Below the pieces are notes generated by a model. The model made no database searches, was not told the origin of the DNA, and saw only the letters and a list, made by a program, of their open reading frames with translations. A stretch of 64,000 nt of DNA from the NCBI GenBank assembly GCA_025617745.1, contig CM046870.1, positions 10,902,410 through 10,966,409 of the forward strand, written 5' to 3'. Within the stretch, counting starts at the first letter, position 1. Each line of letters opens with the position of its first letter. Made by a program: the position numbers and the translations under genes. Shown here piece after piece: positions 10,626 through 22,706 of the stretch. This stretch comes from Heliocidaris erythrogramma (taxonomy: Eukaryota > Echinodermata > Echinoidea > Camarodonta > Echinometridae).

Positions 10626-11274
10626 GCATGCGCCGTACAAAATATACAATGTATAACAAAGGAGGCGGAGCTGATTTCGTGCAGTGGCCAGGTCCCGGGA
10701 CCAACTAAGGAATTTCAGCCTTTGAAGTTTGAGGAAAATTGAGGTGCGTAATTGATATGCTCTAAGACTATGGTAATTAAAGGCATGTACTACTTTGATT
10801 ATTACATTTGTGGGCGTTTTGTGGGTGCAACATCCCTATGCATATATCTTTGTTGCATAAGCACTTAGAATTGCAGAAATTTTTGAGGGATTTATTTCAA
10901 AGAACAATTCTAAACAAATATATTGTGTTCATGTTGCTGCTCTGCAGTTTTCCTCAGTAAAATATCCAAATACTTTTGGATGTGCGTGTATAATCAGGGC
11001 AATGTGAATGTTACATTGTATGAACTTCAAATCTATACTCATCTTTGCACTTCTAAAACGAATTCAGGTCTCAAAAAGCACAACTCAGTTGTAGTTAATT
11101 GTTAAACAGTTCGTTGTGTTCAATTACCAAAACTGCACTGTTTGCACATTAAAAAATGTATCTTCATGAATATTTTGCTCAAGCTCGCAACAAAATGAAA
11201 AGCGTAAAGATGTTGTGCACTTGTAGGGGCCTACATTGCCTCTTAAACAAACAAGACGTTTAACGGTACCCTTG
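10626..11274. other. No gene seen
   Basis: AT-rich intergenic DNA after the G-rich repeat. Open frames at 10923-11105 and 11124-11456 have no recognisable motif and look accidental. Confidence 0.4.
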
Positions 11275-11755
11275 CTGTCACATACAGTGCAGTATTGCGT
11301 CCTAATAACTGAAAAGCCGTCATGGCGTCGAACTATAACTTTCCGCCTAAACAAATTGTTTGCTACAAGCCGTTTTCTTTCTCTTAAATTTGCTAAAACG
11401 TCAGAGCTTTCGTGCTTCGCGCGGGAAGGGGGAAAACTCCCACTCCCTGCACCCATCCTTGTTACAGTGCAGTATTACGTCCAAAATAACTGAAAAGCAG
11501 CCAGGGCGTCGAACTAACATTCTGCCTTAAAAAGGTGCTAAAACGTTAGAGCTTTCGCGCTTCGCGCGGGAAGGAGGGAAACTCCTCCTTCCTGCACCCA
11601 CCCCTGTTACATACGTGAAATACCTTTTCCCCTTAAAAAAGGGGTGCTACGAGCAGTTATCTTTCTCTCAAATTTGCTATAAAACGTCAGAGCTTTCGCG
11701 CTTCGCACGGGAGGGGGAAACTTCCCCTTTCCCTGCACCCATGCACCCCTGGTGA
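11275..11755. repeat. Three decayed tandem units, about 140-185 bp each
   Basis: Each unit contains some or all of GTTACA(TA)CAGTGCAGTATT, GGCGTCGAACTA, GCTAAAACGTTAGAGCTTTC, CGCGCTTCGCGCGGGA and a terminal CCTGCACCCA phrase. Units begin near 11275, 11461 and 11605. Non-coding. Confidence 0.65.
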
Positions 11756-12640
11756 GCACGCACCAATTTCGCACTCCTCGCGTGCTCACAACCGCCCCCT
11801 AAAATGACATCCTGGCTGTGCGGTTGGATCCTTCACGTCTGGCCCCCCTCCAGTGGGTGTCGATCCCGGGAGGGGCAGTAGGGGTATATATCCCCCAAAA
11901 TATCAGGTGGGGTAATGGCCTGTTAATGCACTAAAAATCTAGTTTTTGAAGGTTTGAAATGCGAAAATTTTCGAAAGCTCGGTCGCTTTGCTCCCTCGCA
12001 TAATTATTATCTTTCAGGATCTCTTGATTTCGCGCCCCCAGTAGACCTATATTGTTCTTAAATAGCTTAAAGGGTTCAAAATTTGAAAAAATAAAGATGT
12101 AATTGCTTTGCTCGATATATCATGTATGTGTCATATGACTCCTGCTAAATATTGCGCCCCCGACGTAGGATAAATAAAGTGGATAAAACAGCATTAATTT
12201 TGCAAAGGTTCAACTTTTGAAAGAAATCTCAACTTCAGGTACCCTTGCTGAATTTCTCGACTCCTTCTCAAGCCTTTCAGGGTTTTCGTTAGTTTTGCTT
12301 CCGATTGTAGAAGTGAGTGAATAGAAAACCGCTTATCAATGCATAAAATTCGAGCTTCTCTACCGCTCAATTGCAAAATTTCCTGGGTAAAATGCACAAG
12401 AAATTGCGTCTTTTTAGGGTTTAAAATTGAAAAATTTGCCGCTCGGTCGCTTTGCTCGCTCGCTGACGTAGATAGGTTTGGGCACTCGGGGGGGGGGGGG
12501 GGGGGACTTAATCCCTAGATACGCCACTGGATTCGCTCCCTTGCCGGTCAACCACCCCCCCCCCCCCCCCCCCGATCATGAACACGGATCGACACCCCTG
12601 TGGCCCCCCTATTGAAAAATCCTGGCTACGCCTGTGAGCA
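11756..12640. repeat. Mosaic of hAT-like G/C-rich repeat fragments
   Basis: Contains CTCGGTCGCTTTGCTC near 11978 and again near 12435, GATACGCCACTGGATTCGC near 12519, G/C runs near 12489 and 12557, and AAAATCCTGGCTACGCCTGTG at about 12617. The last resembles an inverted hAT-type end. These match phrases at 19-305. Confidence 0.5.
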
Positions 12641-13130
12641 CAACTCAATCTTATTTAATTGTTGAACAGGTGTCTTTAATCATATGAAAATTACACATAC
12701 AAAAGTAAAACAGTGAGTGTTATTAAGAGTGGGTAAGTATCTTGAAGAACATTTATTTCAATCTACACAACAAGATGTATGAAATAACTATATATGGTAT
12801 ATTTAGCTGCAGTATCATTGGAGATCTGTGACAGCGTGTCGTATAAAAATATGTGTCAGCAATTACATGTAAATGAGTGTTGCATAAACTAGAAATAAAA
12901 ATTATTATGACAACGGCTTGAATCGTCTTGGATTATTTGTGTCTTGGTGATTTAGACATGTATAGATCTATAGGGCTTATGCAAGGGTTGGTCTGAAAAA
13001 ATGACTTGATGTTTTTTGGTCTGAAAATATAACTCCCTAATGTTTCAAATTTTGATGCTTTTTGGTCACGGGGGGGGGGGGGGGTATTGTGTTTGTGAAT
13101 CACCACCACAGCACGGTGCATCGCCTCGTC
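12641..13130. other. No gene seen
   Basis: AT-rich DNA with a G-run at 13071-13084. No motif or terminal repeat recognised. Confidence 0.4.
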
Positions 13131-13131
13131 G

Positions 13132-15300
13132 TTAGCTTGGTGCTCTGAGCTTTGAGCTATCAGTATAAGGGAGTATACCCAAAAAAATATTTACCACTAC
13201 AACACTGTCATCAGCATATAGCAAAAAATTGGGATTAATAATGAAGTCATCCTCCCCGGTAAACGTGTCTTTGACTAGTTTGTTAAGGAATTTTAAACAG
13301 TTATAAGCGTTTCCAATGAATTCCTGAAAGTCATTCAAAAAGATAAGAGAACAGAAGGGGCGACAGATTTGCCCCCTGGCGTACACCCACATTACAAGAG
13401 AAAAGATCAGACATATCTCCATTCACAGAAATACGTGGTTTTGCATTCATGGAAATGTTCTGTATGACATTCAGAATTTTACCTTTTACTCCAATTTTTC
13501 TCATTTTCGACCACAGTGACGCTCTGTCTATTAAATCAAATGCCTTCTTGTAATCAATGAATGCACAATAGAGACGTTTCTTCTTATTCAAATATAAATC
13601 AACAATAGACTTTAAAACAAAGATATTATAATGTGGAATAATTCTGGCGAAACCTGTTCCGCCCCTAGCAAATGCTCTTCATCAAGAGCAAATGCTCTTC
13701 ATCAAATGCTCTTCATCAAGAAATTTTGTGATTCTATCATTCAAAATGGAGGTAAAGAGCTTACCTATAGCAACTGGGAAGAGTAATACCTCTGTATAGT
13801 TATCGGGGTTAGTTTCTTCCCCCTTTTTCTTGAATATAGGTATAATAATTCCAACACACCATTCTGTGGGGACTGCACCAGTAATGATATTATCTACTGG
13901 AAAATTCTTCAGAAATTCATTACGTATCAAGTCCCTACCACAGGCTTTAGAATTCTTAAGCTTTTTAATCATTTTCTCAACTTCTATCAATGAAATAGGG
14001 TCATTTAAGACATTCACATTCCCTTCAGAATGAGACACATGAGATTAATTTACAGTAGATGCACTAACATCTCCTTTTCCTAGCTTACTAAAATGTGCTA
14101 CGAAGTCACTCATTGAAATAACAAGCTTTTGCTTATCTACTTCTCTATCACTAAGCCTAGTCCAAAATTCTTTAGGATTCTTAGACTTTAAAGATCGTAT
14201 TTAGACTTTCAAATTTTTATGAAAGAATTTCTTTTTACGCTTCAACAACTTCTTATACTTTTTTCCTGTATCATCATACTCTTCCCTGAGATCAATCAAA
14301 CTAGCTTCATCTTTAAATTTCATCTTCCTCATATATCTATTCTTTAAATTCAAATAATCCCTGCGTGCCACATTGCATTCAGAATGAAACCATGGTTGTT
14401 GGCTTCTCTTTGTATAGCGATCTTGAATACGTATGTTATTCTTATAGCAGTTCTTAAATTTACAGATACCCACTCCTTCTGCCGTCGAAATAATAGTATC
14501 ACATAAAAGTAAATATAAAGTGTCAATATCTGACTGGCTAACATTACCTGATAACTTGTCTACACCATTATATAAAGCTCCAGCAAATTCTCCCAATTGT
14601 TCTTTAAAAACTGAGGAATTTTCCCTATCCCACTTAAATGTATGGTGGTACTTGGTCTTTGAACTACTAGTGGTGATTGCATCAAGTGCTGAATTATCCG
14701 TAATTGAGCTGGCATGAATGACAGGTCTTAGACTTTTTATAAGGTGATCAATATAGGACAGTGCACATCAGAAAAGCATCGATCAAAAACATCAACATTA
14801 AAATCAATTACATTTGCAAAAAGATCTTCAGAAATAATAACATAGTCAACTGTGCTTTGTCCACCATTCTTATTAAAACATGTAAAATTCCCTTTGCATT
14901 TATCGACACCAGTTCTGCCATTCACAATTCGTAAATCAAAGCTCTGGCACATTTCGATAACTTTCTTTCCATTGTTATTCACCACGGTGTCTGAATTTGA
15001 CCGTATTGGGATAGACACATTAGAAATATTTTTCTGTTTTGTAATCTGCCAAAAGAAAAGAATTATCCACTTCAAAAGAGTCATTAAGTAAACCTGTTCG
15101 TGCATTAAAATCACTTAGCAAGCACAAGGGTAATGAGAACCTACTTTTAAGAGCAGTAATATCAGTAAACAAATCATCGAAAATGTCTTGTGAGTGGTGA
15201 ATTGAACCGTTCACATAAATAAACAGCACCAATAATAAAACTAAAACGTATGGCTTGTTCATGTATTTTAACCCATAATACAGATTTTGAGGTAGTAGAC
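13132..15300 (-). pseudogene. Truncated, frameshifted LINE: endonuclease plus reverse transcriptase
   Basis: Read on the minus strand from 15300 leftwards. An APE-type endonuclease tail carries DFNARTGLLND (about 15070-15120), QSTVDYVIISEDLF and SDVHCPI (about 14750-14860). A linker rich in Lys/Arg follows (14596-14201). RT blocks come next: KNSKACGRDLI and IIPIFKKKGE (14038-13800), AFIDYKKAFDLIDRASLW and GVRQGANLSPLLF (13591-13331), and FLLYADDSVVV near 13200. This order is that of CR1/L2/Jockey-superfamily LINEs. There are at least four frame changes. A small tandem insertion of the ATGCTCTTCATCAA word at 13671-13720 breaks RT. The copy stops just after YADD and lacks the RT C-terminus. Clade assignment is approximate. 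Confidence 0.85.
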
Positions 15301-15351
15301 TTGATTTTTGGTGATTTTGGGGGTATATATGGGGTATATATGTGGTACTAA

Positions 15352-15910
15352 TGCCCCCCCCCCCCCCTCTCCCACTCGGAGGTCGAAGGGACCGCATGCG
15401 TGTTCCCAAAATCTCCGGTAAAGGGGTATATTTTTTGGGCGACACAATCCGGCCCGTGAATTGGAAAAAAGGGGGTGTTTTTTATCTTTCACCCCGGAGA
15501 TTTCATTAAAAATGGGTGTCTCTCTCTCTCTCTCTCTCTCTTCGACACCTGAGAAATTAAAAATTGATCCAATCCCAGGATCAAATTCCTGAAATTCCTG
15601 CTAGTTTTGATAGCTCATTCAGCCAGAATTATATCATTTTGAAAAGTAGAAAAAAACATCTCTTCCAAGGTACTGTAATGACAGCTTACTTGGGGGGGGG
15701 GGGGGGGTCTGTCCTGAGATATGGGGTTGGAATGAGAGCTCATCTGAGATAGGGGGTATTGAGCAGTGTTCTGAATTTAGGGGGGTCTCCAAGGCAGGAA
15801 AAGCCCGCGCAAAGCCCGCGATAGGGGGTTCAGAAATTTTGGTAGCCCTGAGATAGGGGGTGCTTTCAAAGGGAGGGAACAAGCATACGCGTACCCTAAA
15901 TAATACTGAG
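15352..15910 (-). repeat. Dispersed G-rich repeat, copy 2 (inverted)
   Basis: Inverted relative to 10043-10625, with the same blocks and a homopolymer at the inner boundary (15355-15367). It interrupts the 5' side of the LINE endonuclease region. A (TC)n tract lies at 15520-15540. Confidence 0.75.
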
Positions 15911-15932
15911 GCACATGAGAGAGAGAGAGAGG

Positions 15933-16062
15933 AGCTCGCAAGATACGTCACGGAGTTGCCAATCTGTGTCTGATTGATTACCACTTCAAAATTTCATAAC
16001 TTATTTCTTATCGGATTTTGCTCAAACCTTCACCGATCTGTTTCTTTAATTTTTCTGCTTCT
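15933..16062 (-). repeat. Interspersed repeat, copy 2
   Basis: Inverted copy of 839-985, starting GCAAGATACGTCACGGAGTT and ending near TTTTCTGCTTCTTTTA. Confidence 0.65.
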
Positions 16063-16700
16063 TTTAGATTAGATTAGATTAGATTTTATTAAACTCTATC
16101 GACCCCCAATCGGGAGTATGAGAGTCTCAACAAGAACACATTTACAATAATGAATATGATTATACAAACGAACATATATGATTATATCTGTACAAATGAA
16201 CATCTTTACAAAAATGAATATGATTATACAAATGAACATATTTACAATAATGTATATATGATTATACAAATGAACATATTTCCCCCCCCCCCAAAAAAAA
16301 AAAAAAAAAAAAAAAAAATAATACAATAAAAATGAGTACAATTGAAATGTATGCATTGTGAATGTGCATGTTTCAAAAGGTTAATTTAAAACAAATTAAC
16401 TAACAAACTGACAAGTTTTTATAGAATGATATGATTACAATGTCAAGGGCAATGGTTGTTTTACCACCCTGCCACTTCTAGTTGTTACATTTTAAAACCA
16501 ATATTTGTAATCAACTATCCCTCTAAAACCAAAATACATGCGCCATCTATAACGGTATAACGTGCACCATAATTATGTTATTTTTAGATGTTTTGTCATG
16601 GCGTTATATATTTACGGTATAACGGGACGTTATCAAATACAAATACAAATATCAAATACAAAATAATCTTATAGGTCATATACTATATAAAATACAAATA
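16062..16700 (-). mobile_element. LINE 3' tail and AT-rich tandem words
   Basis: AGATTAGATTAGATTAGATT is followed by TTATTAAACTCTATCGACCC and a small hairpin, as at 1145. Next come diverged tandem copies of GATTATACAAATGAACATAT (16155-16290), then C and A runs. Around 16545-16635 an ATAACGGTATAACG word recurs inverted, perhaps a short separate MITE. Confidence 0.5.
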
Positions 16701-17256
16701 CTACAAATGTCAGATGTAGCTGTAAATTTTGAATGGATACCATCCCATTGCGGTATTGCAGGTAATGAAATTGTGGATAATCTATACCAAAAAGGAACGT
16801 CAAAAGAAATTATTGATCTGGAAATTCCATATATAAAAGAGGAATTAACAAACTATATGTCATCAGTTTACAAAGAAACTTGGCAAGTTCAATGGGAATC
16901 CTCATTAAATGGTAGACATTTATTTGAAATACAGCCTGACATTACAGAAACTGTAAATTTCCAAGGTCTTAACAGAAATGAGGAAGTTATAATCCATCAA
17001 TTAAGACTAGGAAAATGCAAATTAAATTACTATTTATACATATGTAACCAACATGAAAATGGTTTTTGTACATATTGTAATGTCTCAGAAACAATAGAAC
17101 ATTTTCTTTCTTCAATGTAAGAAATACGAAAGAGTAAGAAGAACAATGCAAAGAAGACTTAAATTAGTTACTTTGGATTTGGTGAAATTATTGGGAAGAG
17201 ATGCGAATTTTAGAGTCATCTTGAATTATATTAAAACAACAAAAAGATTTGAATAG
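16695..17256 (+). pseudogene. LINE C-terminus: RNase H tail and zinc-knuckle-like domain
   Basis: The open frame gives FEWIPSHCGIAGNEIVDNL, the C-terminal active-site block of retroelement RNase H (SH..I.GNE..D). It then gives HQLRLGKCKLNYYLYI and CTYCNVSETIEHFL, a Cys/His motif typical of I/Jockey/R1-type LINE C-termini. A one-base frameshift in the TTTCTTTCTTC run near 17105 puts the rest (LQCKKYERVRRTMQRRLKL to a TAG at 17254) in the next frame. The upstream catalytic part is absent, so this is a 5'-truncated dead copy. It belongs to a different LINE group from 13132-15300 if that one lacks RNase H, which cannot be told here. Confidence 0.85.
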
Positions 17257-17336
17257 CTATTTTACTGCTTCATATTAGCATATTCTTACATTTCCAATAT
17301 GGAATATAGTCTGGAGAGAATGTTATCCTCAAAGTA

Positions 17337-18463
17337 CACTCTTAAAAATGCGGGGTCGCATATTGCGTGGTCGAATTTATTCGACCACGTTTCGGGGTTG
17401 TTTTCGATCAATAATGCTCCCGCTGCATTAAAATGACCAGTTTTTGCGTGGTCAAAATGACCACGCAAAAACTGGTCATTTTAATGCACTCTAAAAAAGG
17501 ACTGGTCAAAAAATGTACCAATGCGATTGGTCAACACCATATGGGTTATTTCCAAAAATATGTTGGTCACAATGTTCCAATTTCACTGGTTAATCACTAA
17601 CCATTTGAAATACTGCTTATTCATCAGCAAAGTATTGGTCCGACTTCTACTTGGTTAAACGTTGGGCCATTGTCATGAATATTCATGATGTATCCTGAAT
17701 ACCCATGAGCAACCGTAAACAACCAGAATTTATATATATAAATGACACTTGATTTTTAAGTTTTTATGCAATGATTGCACTTTGAAATGTGATGAAAAAT
17801 GTATGTATACTAATTATTATGTTGTACATATTCAAACATGTAATTAGGTTTAAGATCTAAAAATCTACATTAGAAAATTAAATTAAAATCTTTAACCACT
17901 TTTAGCAAGCACTGCAATACAGTCCCTATATAATAAAGTAAAGGTTTTCAGGATATATAGGTATAGGATAGGTATAGGATGTAGGACTATAATAGGAGTA
18001 GGGTTAAAGTAGGATGATAGGGGCATGATATGCTATATACGATAGGAGAGGATAGGTTATAGGTCATAGTGAGCAAAATATACAAAATATGATATTACTT
18101 GACATTAGCTTCTTTTTTTAAATCTTTGAAACGTGGATGGTACACGCGCATCCGGCAGAAGTATCAACCCCGTCCGACGGGAAATGACCACGTTGCGTGC
18201 TCGGAAGAAATGACCCCGTACGTTTTGACGGGGTTATAAGGTAATGATCATTAGTATGCGGGGTCAAATTATGCGGGGTCAAGTTATGCAGAAATGACCA
18301 CGCAATCGTGGTTAAATTTTGACCACATTCGGGGTCGAAATGTAACCACGCTATGTGGTTACTTTGGGTGACCCCGCACGGGGTTTGTGCATAGTTGATC
18401 CCGCATGCGGGGTCATTTGTAACCCCGTTTGGGGTTATTTTTGACCACGCATTTTTAAGAGTG
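17337..18463. mobile_element. TA-flanked element with GTGGTC/GACCAC word arrays
   Basis: Ends CACTCTTAAAAATGCGGGGT and, inverted, CACTCTTAAAAATGCGTGGT, each flanked by TA (17335-17336 and 18464-18465). Subterminal regions are packed with GGGGTC, GACCAC, GTGGTC and ACCCCG words in both orientations (17343-17480 and 18155-18460). A second terminus-like CACTCTAAAAAAGGACTGGT at 17487 suggests a related element nested inside. No coding sequence; non-autonomous. Confidence 0.8.
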
Positions 18464-18487
18464 TAAGGTTGTAGTTAGATCGCCCAA

Positions 18488-19792
18488 CACTGTTAGAACG
18501 TTGATTAAAATTTTTAATCTTGTTGGTTAAAATTTTAATCAACCGAGGGTTACCAGGTGAACCACACATTTGTAGGTTAAAACTTTAATCAACGGCCTGT
18601 TGATTAAAGTTTAACCTGTGGTCGATTAAAAGTTTTAATCATTTGTTGGTTAATCGTATTTTGCTCAACGTTGGTTAAATTGGAGTTGATTAAACTAAAA
18701 CATATTGTTGGTTAAATGTTTAACCATTTGTTGGTTAGTTTTATTTTGTTGGTTAAATGTTTAACCATTTGTTGGTTAATCATATTTTGCTCAACATTGG
18801 TTAAAATGGTGTTGATTAAACTTAAACAAATTGTTGGTTAAATGTTTAACCATTTGTTGGTTAGATTTATTTGATGAGAAACTCCCCGGAGAAACTCTTT
18901 TCATATCTGTAATTGTTGTCTAGCTATAGCCTTATAACGAAATAGATCTACTCAGTGATCTACTTTCAGCGGTTTGGTAAGTTCGACCTTCTCAGACCTG
19001 GACTAGACTTGACTAAGGCAGGCCCACCGGTAGACTACGCCTACGCCTACATTGGTGCTTATATCTTTTTCTCAAAAAACTGTTCTAGTTTCAGTGTTTG
19101 TCATATTGCCCTGTCCGCGAAATATGGACATGCGCGAAGTTGAACACACCGCCATACCGCCGGCGTCGCCTCCTCGCTACCATACACTAGGCGCAGTCGG
19201 TAAATCTACCGGTGGGCTTGGCTTAGCCAGGTCTAGTCCAGATCGAGCAGGTCGAACTTGCTCCCAAGCCGTTTAAATTAGAAAGAAAGAGCACACTGTA
19301 GATCTATTTCTTCCCAAGATTAAGCTGGACAACAATCACATATATGAATAATAGTTTCTCACCTTCAAACACGCCGACAAACTCTTTGAAAGTCCCCACT
19401 CATTCAGCGACTTGAATGACAATGCCTTCCATTTTTATCCGTGATAGATTTGTGCGCAGCGAATTTGTTCCAAATCCATATGCGCATGCGCTGTTCGGTC
19501 ACGCGATTGGTATTTTAATCAACTTTGATCAAACTTTTAACCAACAAAAAGATAAAGTGTCTTGACAGTTAGCACTATCAGTTTGGCGGGAAAGCAGAGA
19601 ACACTGTTTTTAATCAATGTTGGTTACAAAGTAACCAACAAGAATAAAAACAATAATTTTAATCAACAATATTTTTAACCCACGCAAGATTAAAAGTCAT
19701 TTTTAACCAACATTCATTTTATAACCAATGTTGAGCGATTTTTAATCAACATTTTTTTAATCCGTAGTTTTTTAATACATGTTTTAACAGTG
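18488..19792. mobile_element. Element with GTTGGTTAAA word arrays and CACTGTT ends
   Basis: Ends CACTGTTAGAACGTTGATTA and, inverted, CACTGTTAAAACATGTATTA, with AA on each side instead of TA. Words GTTGGTTAAA, TTTAACCA and TTGATTAAA alternate in both orientations through 18490-18880 and 19500-19780. The centre contains a long hairpin. Non-coding. Confidence 0.75.
18975..19266. repeat. Internal hairpin within the GTTGGTTAAA element
   Basis: AAGTTCGACCTTCTCAGACC and CCAGGTCTAGTCCAGATCGA/GGTCGAACTTG pair across about 290 bp. CAGGCCCACCGGTAGACT pairs with TACCGGTGGGCTTG. A degenerate foldback sits inside the larger element. Confidence 0.6.
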
Positions 19793-20340
19793 AAAAGAGA
19801 GTAAAAGGGGTGTAATTTGTTGCTGTTTTTTCTCAATATTGTGAGATGAAGTGTAATAATTGACATATATTAGAGAAAACAAATATATACTTTGAACCGA
19901 AAAACTGTTTTCGCCACATATAGTCTTACAGTAAATCGGATACTGGGGCCAGTAAAAAAAATCTTATAAACGGTTGGAGAAGGCCTCCTTCGCGGCTGGC
20001 GATTAGTTGTGGGTGGCAAGGACAGCGGCCCATGCACCCCTTGTGGGTTGCACATAAGAGGCCAAAAGACAGAGGTCCATGCACCCCTTCTAGTTCACCA
20101 GTTACTCAGTTATTCGAGGAGCTGAGACTACTAGTGGGCACACAAATAAACTGTCCCTTTTTTGTATTATATATAATTATATTTGTATAAATACGTATAG
20201 CCCATGGGCATGCGTATATTATAATTGTACCTTATAATATAGAAATAGTGCAATAAATCGAAAAATATATAAAAAAGGAATTCGACTCGTCATTATCCTC
20301 ATTATTTTTTATACGAAAGTTTGATTACAATAATGCACAA
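19793..20340. other. No gene seen
   Basis: AT-rich DNA. CCATGCACCCCTT occurs twice (20031 and 20077), a small local duplication. No exon signals judged convincing. Confidence 0.35.
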
Positions 20341-20419
20341 TTAAAGGTGATGGGAAACTAATTTTGCACTTCGCAGAGACAGGTGAGCCAGTTCAAACCC
20401 GAAGACATAGGCCGGGAAA

Positions 20420-20532
20420 AGCGAACCCACCTGAGCAACAAAGTGGACATCATAAAGATGAGGCCAAATAAGTAGAGTAATATGGATCGTCAGTGGCGCA
20501 GATAATCTATGAAGATTGAAGAGCGCCATCAA
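20420..20532 (-). CDS. Weak candidate 5' exon, unknown
   Basis: On the minus strand a GTT-trinucleotide tract (20535-20555) precedes ATGGCGCTCTTC. The reading MALFNLHRLSAPLTIHITLL continues to GTTGCTCAG|GTGGGT, an acceptable donor near 20430. Nothing downstream was found to join it. It resembles a first exon only in form and may be chance. Confidence 0.15.
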
Positions 20533-20555
20533 GCTCCAACAACAACAACAACAAC

Positions 20556-22007
20556 GTTTCGAGGGACGCAGATCGAAAGGCTATCGCTAGCGAGAGCTAG
20601 AGCGCGCGAGCTAGAGCTAGCGTATATGGTATAGCTAGAGAGGATCAAGAGTGCAGCTAGCGTTGTTGCGATTCTGTCTGACGTCTCAATTTGTAGGAAT
20701 AGATGAGTCGGAGTGAGTTCGGCGTGAGTTCTTCTAATATTTGGTTCATGTTCGTGAGTATCATTACGGATCGTTTTTCGTTGTTTTTGTTTTGTCGTAG
20801 AGTACCGTAGTAGTACTAGGCCTCATGCCTAGGCCTACTTTTAGTTTGAGATTTTTGACAAAAATATTATTAATCAACGACAACGAATGGAGGAAGAGTG
20901 GACACGAACTCTTTTACTAAATATGATGGGGAGCCCTATGTCTGCGCACCTAAGATTTTGACCTGAAATTCACAAGAATTTCTTTAATATTCCTCTGAAG
21001 CTTAATTTTATATTATTCCTGATATTCTAAAGAGTAAGTTTGCAAAAATTCTCGTCAAAATTAGAACAAGAACAATGGCATTTACACAAGAAATGGCGGC
21101 CGTGTCATTTCAACATTGAAAAAAAAAATGGTGCCCATGTCTGCGCACTCATTCATTTTACACGCAGTTCGGGAGTTTTTACGTGAACGACAACATTTTG
21201 AGGCTTGTGAATAAAATGCATGAAATAAGACCTTTTTTCAATATTGTGACCCGTTTTTTGCATGAATACCTATCGCTATGATAAAGATGAAATGTTTGTG
21301 TTCGTTGCGTGTTTTGTTTTATTAGAATCGCGCAGTTACGCGTGTGCGCAGACATGGGCACTGCGCAGACTTGGGCACTCTAGCCATACCGTATGGCAGC
21401 GCAGCCGGCCTGGGCTGGGCTGGTTGGGTAATCAGATAATCATAATCCTGGACCTCGACTTGTAGTGGTACTGGTGGTATGATGCCTTTACCTAATACCG
21501 GCCTCTTAACGATGTTTCCAACGACTACGGCAAAGATTCTTCATGAAACGTACCGGTAATGAAAATTCAGACATCAGACTATTATTAGTAATTACGATAC
21601 CCAAATACTGGAGAACAAGATCCAGCCAGGTACTAACGAGCGATAATACTTATTTATTACTTGCGCGTTCTTGTAGAAATGACGTTGCAATAGAGTCATC
21701 TCATTTTACGCATAGAGGGAGAAGAAGTGCGTTTTAAATAAGCCAGTTCGGGGTTAGCGCATGGTACAAATGACCCCAAATATCCACAGATATTTTAGAC
21801 ATGGAGGGTCCCTTTATGTGCACTTCAGAAAAATAACTCTGGGAGTGATAGAGGTGCCTCATGAATAGCTTTTGTTTCCCCCTTTAAAAAGAATACTTCC
21901 ACCTGGATATCATGGAATGCACCATTAGGCTAGTGCATAATTAATAATGATTACATGACATTCATGAGCACATATCGAATATTAGTGTCAGTGGGTTTTA
22001 GAATTTG
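20556..22007. other. No gene seen
   Basis: Contains a GCTAGCGAGAGCTAGAGC-type short palindromic patch (20585-20650) and the phrase ATGTCTGCGCAC at 20939 and 21139, probably part of an old repeat. Open frames lack recognisable motifs. Confidence 0.35.
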
Positions 22008-22015
22008 GTACAGAT

Positions 22016-22706
22016 CACTCCCGGGTACATTTCTGTAAAATAGTTGGTATTTTCTGTCGCATGTACTAAAGGTATGGGGGAAAAAATAAGATAAATATTT
22101 TAAATACTTGCTTTCAAATTCAGCCCTTAAAAATCTCACTCCTACCTCAAATGGCCGTTAGGAAGAACTTTTGATATTTTCAGCAAAATCCAAAGTCAAA
22201 ATCTTGTCCAAAACCGGAGAAATCCGCGCCGATTTGTTTCGCGATCGCGTGTTGTTTACAAACTGCCGATGTCTTAGACTAAAATCGGCCAATACAATTT
22301 TTGTCCACGAAGAAACTCGGGATCGCAAGCGCACATCGATCTTTACGATCGCGCACACAGAAAATCGGAACTTTTCCGTGTACGCCATAGGGACCGAATT
22401 TTTGAGGACAAAACTCTTTTGGGGAGATGTCAGCGCCCGCGGCGAACAGGAAATGTACATAATGACTCCGATAGCTCGTTTCGCGAGAATCAACAGTAAA
22501 TTACGGATTTGATTTTTGAAAATATCTTTTCCAACATTGGTGAGTTGAATTTATTGTATTTCTTGGATATTTTGGGGTCGGTTTTTGAAAATTAAATGCC
22601 GATTTTGAGTGAATATTGGTGACTTTTGTGCAGTGGTGTTTTAAAAAGATGAGGTGTATGACTGCCTACATTATACACACGAAGTATAGGAATGTACCTA
22701 TGAGTG
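22016..22706 (-). mobile_element. hAT-like MITE, copy 2 (691 bp, 8-bp target duplication)
   Basis: The + strand begins CACTCCCGGGTACATTTCTG and ends CCTATGAGTG, an imperfect inverted repeat. GTACAGAT lies immediately on both sides (22008-22015 and 22707-22714). The 8-bp duplication fits the hAT pattern nTnnnnAn. Same length as the copy at 41835, opposite orientation. Confidence 0.85.

Noticed and set aside
16545-16640. A second pogo-like MITE from the ATAACGGTATAACG inverted word
   Set aside because: Ends and target site could not be defined with confidence.
22158-22512. A 111-113-codon frame on each strand of the hAT-like MITE, repeated at 42029-42383
   Set aside because: Both strands are open at once and the frames follow the repeat copies. 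No known domain or start context.
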